DNA of 50,926 bases, from NCBI GenBank assembly GCA_021777105.1, contig JAIQZQ010000132.1, positions 1 to 50,926 of the forward strand. Reading direction: 5' to 3'. Within the stretch, counting starts at the first letter, position 1. Every line of letters begins with the position of its first letter. The position numbers and the translations under genes were made by a program. Shown here in pieces: positions 45,709 to 50,926 of the stretch. The notes beneath the pieces are model-generated. The model was not told the DNA's origin, made no database searches, and saw only the letters and a list, made by a program, of their open reading frames with translations. The stretch comes from Candidatus Anammoxibacter sp. Lineage in GTDB: Bacteria; Planctomycetota; Brocadiia; Brocadiales; Anammoxibacteraceae.

Positions 45709-47997
45709 ATGAAATCAAACGATATTGAAATCATAAAACAAATAGAAACTCTAACCGGAGTATCCCTTAAACAGGTTGGCCATACAGAGATAGAGTTTAA
45801 TGGGACGGACGGTTTAAAAAGTTACTCTGTTAACTATCAGGGCAACATAACAGGTTTGTGCCTTGATTATTTGATTTTGTACGAAAGTCTTGTTTCTTTC
45901 ATGTGGTCAGATTTTTTTTCATTAAAAAGCATGACAAGCCTAAAGACGTTAAGTCTCGGCGGAAATGAAATAATTGACTGTAGCTTTCTGAAATACCTGC
46001 CAGGCCTAACAACTTTATATCTAAGTGAAAATGAAATAATTGACTGTGGCTTTCTGAAATACCTGCCAGGCCTAACAACTTTATATCTAAGTGATAATGA
46101 AATAGTCGACTGTAGCTTTCTGAAATACCTGTCAGGTCTAACGACTTTATATCTTAATGATAATAAAATAATCGACTGTTCCGCTCTGAAAGACCTAGGC
46201 GGCCTAACAACGTTAGATCTAGGAGGTAATAAGATAACAGACTGTTTCTCTCTGGAATACCTGTCAGGTCTAACGACTTTATATCTTAATGATAATAAAA
46301 TAACTGATTGTTCCGCCCTGAAAGATCTGAGCGATCTAACGACGTTAAATTTAAGTAATAATAAAATAACTGACTGTTCCGCTCTGAAAGACTTGAGAGG
46401 TCTAACTGTGTTAGATTTAAGTGATAATAAAATAACCGACTGTTCCGCTCTGAACTGCATGACTGGTTTAACTACTTTTAACTTTAGAAGAAATAAAATA
46501 ACCGACTTTTCATTTCTAAAAGATTTGACAAGTCTAACGGCATTAGATCTCAGTGATAGTAATATATCGGACTTTTCCTTCCTGAAAAATTTGGTTGGTT
46601 TAACGACGTTAGATCTAAGTAATAATAAGATAATCGACTGTTCTTTCCTAAAAGGCCTAACAGGTCTAATGAAGTTAAATCTAGAATCAAATGAAATAAC
46701 CGACTGTTCCTTCATAAATGAATTACCACATCTTTATGGTATTGATTTAGGTTATAACCCAATAAGGAAGCCTCCTATTGAGATTGTAAATAAAGGCATT
46801 GTAGGTATACACAATTATTTTAGGCAGATAAAGGAGCAAGAGTGTGTGGCAGTATATGAGGCAAAGCTTCTGTTTGTTGGCGAGCCCGGTTCAGGAAAGA
46901 CTTCCCTTATGAACAAGCTTTTAGACCCATTATATATAGTGCCAAATGATGACAGCGCGTCAACCTTAGGCGTTAATGTGCATACTGGATGGAAGTTTCC
47001 ATATTGTAAGGACAGCTCTGTTGGGTTTGCCGCTAACCTTTGGGACTTTGGCGGGCAAGAGATACAGTATATGTTACACCAGTTCTTTTTGACTCCTCGT
47101 TCCGTTTATGTGTTGTTGGTTGATGATCGTAAACAGCATACGCAGTTTGATTACTGGTTTAATATAATTACACTGCTTAGTGAGGCTGGCAGATATGAGA
47201 AGACGCCGGTGTTTGTTGTGCTGAACGAGATAAACCATCAGTCCATAACTAATTTTGATTACAATGATTATTGCAATAGGTATCCTGAACTTGACATCAA
47301 ATGCCAGGATGTGGATCTTTCAAAGGATGATGCTCGGTTTGAAACGGTCAAGCAGAAGATATGTGAACTGTTGTCAAGCCTTTCACATATCGGCGACAAA
47401 TTGCCGGCTCAATGGTTGCCCATACGAGAAGAGCTGGTGGGTATGAAATCGAGGAATCATATAAAGGTTGAAGAGTTTTTTGCTGTTTGCCAGAAACACA
47501 AACTAACAAAAGAGGAGGATATGCTTCTGCTTGTCGGTTATCTTCACGACCTGGGAGTTGTCTTTCATTTCACGTCGGATTCGTCATTGGCCGACATGGT
47601 GTTCCTTAACCCTCAATGGACGGTTGACGCTGTTTATATTGCTCTTTCCGATAAAACACTGGAAACTCAAAAGGGGAAATTTACAAGAGATTGGATATTT
47701 GGCCTGTGGGAAACTAAAGGGTACACATTTGAGGAACGCAATAAGTTCCTGCAGTTAATGCTTAAAGACAATTTTGAATTATGTTACAGGATAGACAACA
47801 GCAGCGATGAATACATTGCGCCTCAACTGCTGCCTTCAATTAGACCTGCGCTTACAATTCCTGTTGGCAATAAAAACCTCAGATTCAGGATTTTGTATCC
47901 CTTTATGCCGGAAGGGATCTTGTGGAGGCTTATAGTGCGCAAGAATGATTGTATTGCAACTCATGAAGGTGACGGCCTAGTGTGGAGCGGTGTTTGA
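45709..47997 (+). CDS. LRR-Roc-COR (ROCO) protein, first part
   Basis: Residues about 78-365 are 13 leucine-rich repeats of 22 residues (LTTLYLSxNxIxDCSxLKxL). A Roc GTPase domain (about 385-550) has a P-loop GEPGSGKTS (391-399), switch II DFGGQE (446-451) and a degenerate G4 (LNEIN, 505-509, instead of NKxD). The COR domain starts around 560 (PAQWLPIREELVGM) and runs to VWSGV at the stop. The chain ends in the middle of COR; its continuation is read in the +1 frame from 47990. ROCO proteins are dimeric GTPases; with LRR and TIR they resemble NLR-type immune sensors. No Shine-Dalgarno is evident before the ATG. Confidence 0.88.
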   Translation: MKSNDIEIIKQIETLTGVSLKQVGHTEIEFNGTDGLKSYSVNYQGNITGLCLDYLILYESLVSFMWSDFFSLKSMTSLKTLSLGGNEIIDCSFLKYLPGLTTLYLSENEIIDCGFLKYLPGLTTLYLSDNEIVDCSFLKYLSGLTTLYLNDNKIIDCSALKDLGGLTTLDLGGNKITDCFSLEYLSGLTTLYLNDNKITDCSALKDLSDLTTLNLSNNKITDCSALKDLRGLTVLDLSDNKITDCSALNCMTGLTTFNFRRNKITDFSFLKDLTSLTALDLSDSNISDFSFLKNLVGLTTLDLSNNKIIDCSFLKGLTGLMKLNLESNEITDCSFINELPHLYGIDLGYNPIRKPPIEIVNKGIVGIHNYFRQIKEQECVAVYEAKLLFVGEPGSGKTSLMNKLLDPLYIVPNDDSASTLGVNVHTGWKFPYCKDSSVGFAANLWDFGGQEIQYMLHQFFLTPRSVYVLLVDDRKQHTQFDYWFNIITLLSEAGRYEKTPVFVVLNEINHQSITNFDYNDYCNRYPELDIKCQDVDLSKDDARFETVKQKICELLSSLSHIGDKLPAQWLPIREELVGMKSRNHIKVEEFFAVCQKHKLTKEEDMLLLVGYLHDLGVVFHFTSDSSLADMVFLNPQWTVDAVYIALSDKTLETQKGKFTRDWIFGLWETKGYTFEERNKFLQLMLKDNFELCYRIDNSSDEYIAPQLLPSIRPALTIPVGNKNLRFRILYPFMPEGILWRLIVRKNDCIATHEGDGLVWSGV
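45936..46760 (+). repeat. 66-bp tandem coding repeats of the LRR domain
   Basis: There are 13 units of 66 bp in phase with the codons. Neighbouring units, for example those spanning 45951-46130, differ at only a few bases, while others have diverged. This pattern indicates recent unit duplication or conversion inside the gene. Confidence 0.8.
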
Positions 47998-49099
47998 GAA
48001 GCATAGCGTAATGTTAAAAAAGGAGGACGCGGTGTTTGAAAAGGGAGGCGAGGTGTTTAAAAAACAAGTGGTGACGGCCCTGATAACTAGCAAGGAAAAC
48101 CGCGACGGTCTAAAGGTTATTGATATTGACGTTTATGCCGGCATGGCTAGCCGAAGGAAGGAGTTCCTTACGGAGATAAGGGCTGAGATAAAGCGGATAC
48201 ATAAGATGTCGTTTACAGATATTCGGTTTTCTGAAATGGCTCCATGCGTCTGTTCCGGTTGCATTGATAGTGATGCGCCTCATTATTATAAGTATGAGGT
48301 TTTGGAAAATCACAGGGCTAAAAACAGAGAAACTGTAATTTGCGACATAACTTCTGAAGATGTGAACATAATCGCTCTGATGGATGCTGTGTCTGATAAA
48401 GTGTCTAATGAAGAGGAGATTTATGAACTGGGTTTTGATGAATTGCAAGGCAGGATACGTAAAGCTGAAAAGGCGCATAGGCTGGCTATAGAAGAAAAAT
48501 GGCAAGAAAAAAATGAAAAGAGCGGTCGGGAGATCTTTATATCATACGCGAATGAGGGAGAAAGTAAAGTTATTGCGGATGAGATCTATAATAGGTTTAA
48601 CGGGATGGGTTTTAATATAAAGATGGATAAGGTAGACCTAAAATATAAAGAGAGCATTAGTGAATTCATGAAAAAAATCGGGAAGGGAAGGTATGTGGTG
48701 GTTGTGATCAGCGACAAATACCTGAAATCAAAATATTGTATGTATGAGATGCTTGAAGTTCAGAATAACGGTGACGCTCACGAAAGGATATTTCCATTAG
48801 TATTGGACGACACAGGCATTATGGACGATATCATCCGCATGGATTACATTCTCTATTGGCAGAATAAATTTGAAAAATTTAAGGCCAAATATGAAGAAAT
48901 TAAAGAACCCACCGACTTATCATCAGTTCACCAGAATTTAGATCAATACTCGGATATCAGAAGAGCGATAGACAAAACAACCGGTATGCTTCGGGATATG
49001 AAAACGATCCTGGTGAAAAAGGAAGATAGTTCTTATTTGGATGAACTTGTTAGAGCGATAGAGTTAGGGGCTTCGCATGGGGCACATCTTAATTATTAA
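47990..49099 (+). CDS. COR-C/zinc-site/TIR-domain protein (second part of ROCO-TIR)
   Basis: Residues 1-80 continue the COR domain interrupted at 47997 (FEKHSVMLKKEDAVFEKGGE, then SRRKEFLTEIRAEIKRIH). A CVCSGC...(about 30 residues)...VICDITSEDVNI zinc-site segment (86-128) is typical of the end of ROCO proteins. A helical linker leads to a TIR domain (181-310): EIFISYANEGESK, DKVDLKYKESI, VVVISDKYLKSKYCMYEMLE. E253 in YCMYE is a candidate NADase glutamate. The GTG at 47990 overlaps the first part by 8 bases in another frame and has no proper Shine-Dalgarno spacing. It is most likely one protein with the upstream gene, by +1 frameshifting or broken by a 1-base loss. Confidence 0.85.
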   Translation: MFEKHSVMLKKEDAVFEKGGEVFKKQVVTALITSKENRDGLKVIDIDVYAGMASRRKEFLTEIRAEIKRIHKMSFTDIRFSEMAPCVCSGCIDSDAPHYYKYEVLENHRAKNRETVICDITSEDVNIIALMDAVSDKVSNEEEIYELGFDELQGRIRKAEKAHRLAIEEKWQEKNEKSGREIFISYANEGESKVIADEIYNRFNGMGFNIKMDKVDLKYKESISEFMKKIGKGRYVVVVISDKYLKSKYCMYEMLEVQNNGDAHERIFPLVLDDTGIMDDIIRMDYILYWQNKFEKFKAKYEEIKEPTDLSSVHQNLDQYSDIRRAIDKTTGMLRDMKTILVKKEDSSYLDELVRAIELGASHGAHLNY

Positions 49100-50234
49100 G
49101 TATTGGTGTTTTCCGGATATAGCAGCACAACGCTCGGGGGGCAAACCTAATCAGGCTGTCAGAGAATAAGTGTTTTGACCAATTTCAAAGTCAGGAGTTC
49201 TTTAATATCAACAAATATATTTAGCTATTTTGCATTCTCGGACAGCCTGTAATCTATTGACAAATGAGTCGTAAGTCCTTTGATAGCACTACTGAATTCC
49301 AAGATCTTGCATTCTCGCAGAGTCTGTTTATTGCGCGAAATTGTAAATGATAGATATCAAGCCCATTACAGAATTAAAGAGCTAATTATTTTTCTTCTTT
49401 TGATTGAAGTCGAAAATTTCGACTTCAATCAATGATTCTATGCATGGACAAACCAAGGGCTACATCTCAAGTATAAAGTATTTGTTTTTTTCTTCAACTG
49501 TTTAATGCCTGTATTTATTGCATAAAAATTTAGCGCTTTATTTAACGTTTGTCTATAATAAAATTAAATAATATATGTATTGTAAGATCAACAAGGGTGT
49601 GAGAAAAGTTTATCAAATTGTTGAAATTGGTTAAAAACATGTTGCTCATTTACGTAAGCCATTGTAAATAAAGGTGCTGGCTGTTAATGGTAATAATAAT
49701 TACAAGGGATGTTGCTGGGGGGGGGGGGCGATAACACAGATTAAAAAAGCAAAAGCTATTTAACCGCTAATTTTCACTAATCAGCGCTAATTTAAAATCG
49801 TAAGTTCAAACCGCTCCAGCAAGATCGCTAACAAATATTTTGGTTACATAATTTTTGATCAAAGATGTTGGGTTTCGCTATGCTCTATCCAACCTACAAA
49901 ATTTAAATTGCCCTTACATGGGTATAATTCGTATACATTCCATACCCAGGGCCTTGCCCTGGGCTATATTAAATCACCCTTTGGGGTTAGAGAATCAAGG
50001 CAAACAACACTCTATAATTTTAACATAAACCATTGCAACCATTGGGCTTAAAATAAAAACCCCTCTACTATAAATTTATTATCAAATTTGCCTCAATTCC
50101 GCTTAAAAACCGCTTGTATTTCACAGATAATATTCCTATAATTGCGTTCTTTTAAAATATAACTTTTTGTCATCTTTTTGCATTTTTTTAAAAACATTTT
50201 TTTTATCATCTTATCAAATAGTGGAAATTTGATT
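49100..50234. other. Long non-coding, repeat-rich region
   Basis: No gene was recognised in 1.1 kb. Contents: an inverted pair CAGGCTGTCAGAGAAT (49152-49167) / ATTCTCGGACAGCCTG (49234-49249) with a decayed third copy near 49308-49328; a perfect palindrome (49400-49432); a run of 12 G (49717-49728); a repeat related to 43203-43254 (about 49745-49795); a GTTGGGTTTCGCTATGCTC repeat (about 49867-49885); and CCCAGGGCCTTGCCCTGGG (49945-49963). Confidence 0.55.
49400..49432. repeat. Perfect 33-bp palindrome
   Basis: Arms TTGATTGAAGTCGAAA and TTTCGACTTCAATCAA have 16 bases each around a single A. It is about 300 bases after the TIR gene. With so short a centre it would form a cruciform or a protein-binding site more readily than an RNA terminator; a modest T-rich run precedes it. 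Confidence 0.7.
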
Positions 50235-50528
50235 ATGAATTCAAGCGCTTTAAAAAATCATGTTTATGCTATTTTAAAACTAAGATGGAAACTTCTTTTC
50301 CTTTCGTTTATTTTAGTGATTAATTTCATCATCCTCTCACCCTCCTATAGTTCGCTTGCGGCAGCGCCTCTGACAGACCAATCTGAGCCGGATTTGGAAG
50401 AGATGATGGACATGGATATCGGCGACTTGTTAAACATGCAAATTGTCACAGCCTCAAAAGAACTGGAGGATTCCTTTCTTGCCCCCGGGACGGTATACGT
50501 CATCACTGAGGAGGATATACTGAGTTAA
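50235..50528 (+). pseudogene. Truncated TonB-dependent receptor, N-terminal fragment
   Basis: The fragment starts at ATG 50235 with a long hydrophobic leader (WKLLFLSFILVINFIILS). It is followed by EEMMDMDIGDLLNMQIVTAS and KELEDSFLAPGTVYVITEED, the start of the plug domain of TonB-dependent receptors. The reading frame ends at DILS-stop, where full receptors continue for some 600 residues. The sequence after the stop is a dispersed CCCCTCTAAAAG repeat, so the gene was probably cut by repeat insertion or deletion. Confidence 0.75.
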
Positions 50529-50926
50529 CGTTTTAATCCCCTCTAAAAGCTAAGGTTTATACACATCTCTCATGTTGGAGCGAGGTTGTGCCTCGCTCTA
50601 TAAAAAATTAACGATGTTTTACCTCAATACCAGCTCTTTGAATGTGAACGGGATTGTCTGAACTGTTGAATTCCCAATAATGTAGTGTAGGCGCGTCCCA
50701 TAGGTGTTAGGTTAAGATTTAAATATTTGCCGCCTGTAAATGATTAAATCGCCCTTTCAGGGCTGATATTGCATATTATATTCAAACCCAGGGCGTTGCC
50801 CCATAGGTGTAAACTTAAGTGTCGTCATATTCTCAGCTAAGCCTATATATGGTAAATACTTAAGCGTGACTAAAAAAGTTAAAAAATAATATTTAAGAAT
50901 GACGATAACGCAATGTATCCAATACA
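50529..50926. repeat. Dispersed repeats at the window end
   Basis: No gene was found. The hairpin GAGCGAGG/CCTCGCTC lies at about 50577-50598. GCCCTTTCAGGGC (50751-50763) is shared with about 38526-38538, and CCCAGGGCGTTGCCCC lies at 50788-50803. A direct pair CCCATAGGTGT (about 50698 and 50800) ends in TTAAG-like sequence at both sites. Confidence 0.5.

Noticed and set aside
45867..46715. 282-codon minus-strand frame across the LRR region
   Set aside because: It is a periodic shadow of the 66-bp LRR repeats; the + strand carries the recognisable LRR consensus.
45936..46760. CRISPR-like periodic repeats
   Set aside because: The 66-bp period has no constant repeat/variable spacer alternation and is in frame with an LRR protein.

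Overview
The window comes from an AT-rich Gram-negative bacterium. The evidence is two outer-membrane beta-barrel (FadL/PorV-like) proteins, a lipoprotein with a lipobox, the start of a TonB-dependent receptor, and signal peptides on several large secreted proteins. Very large surface proteins (FG-GAP plus RHS), a caspase-like protein, a ROCO/TIR protein and many small palindromic repeats point to a complex, free-living or community-dwelling lineage. The response regulator with a Cys-rich tail recalls Desulfobacterota-like genomes, but the phylum cannot be fixed from this sequence. No rRNA, tRNA or CRISPR array was recognised.

Layout. (1) 1-9.5 kb, + strand: a sensory block with a 5'-damaged hybrid kinase remnant, CheR-TPR, a tandem CheW fusion, an MCP, a CheA-receiver hybrid, CheB, and a receiver protein with a Cys-rich tail. 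The gene set resembles Wsp/ACF-type chemosensory systems rather than a flagellar one. (2) 9.5-11 kb: a secreted GH114-like glycosidase. (3) 11.2-21.1 kb, - strand: CHASE2 adenylate/guanylate cyclase, a FecR-caspase-PEGA-CsgG-like protein, a TPR/Ig/CsgG-like lipoprotein, then two tandem outer-membrane barrel paralogues. (4) 21.4-27.7 kb: housekeeping and metabolism, with tdh-kbl (threonine to glycine), a cold-shock protein, an ArfB-like ribosome-rescue factor, a 4Fe-4S protein with a cyclophilin-like partner, and an HI0933-family flavoprotein. (5) 27.7-30.1 kb: unknown small genes, a broken zinc-ribbon (transposase-type) gene and a secreted protein with a CFI-box-like domain. (6) 30.3-38.2 kb: one 2608-residue FG-GAP/RHS surface protein. 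(7) 38.7-41.4 kb: carbonic anhydrase, PNPOx-like and DsrE-like genes, divergent from a TetR gene; the shared promoter region carries two face-to-face sigma70-type promoters and two operator-like palindromes. (8) 41.4-45.7 kb: a repeat-rich scar with a hicB pseudogene, RAYT remnants, an intact hicAB pair, a 98-bp direct repeat, a MITE-like insert and a truncated ISKra4-type transposase. (9) 45.7-49.1 kb: LRR-Roc-COR followed in the +1 frame by COR-C/zinc-site/TIR. (10) 49.1-50.9 kb: mostly non-coding repeats plus a truncated TonB receptor start.

How they fit together. The che block should sense through the Cache-type MCP and phosphorylate the CheA-linked receiver, CheB and perhaps the Cys-tailed regulator. 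The cyclase/caspase/lipoprotein/barrel set looks like an envelope signalling or stress module. The TetR set looks like a self-contained, ligand-responsive operon. The strongest candidate for something new is the ROCO-TIR locus: its two halves meet in the middle of one domain, at a GTT-TGA-G sequence resembling the prfB +1 frameshift site. The cyclase-caspase-CsgG cluster is second.
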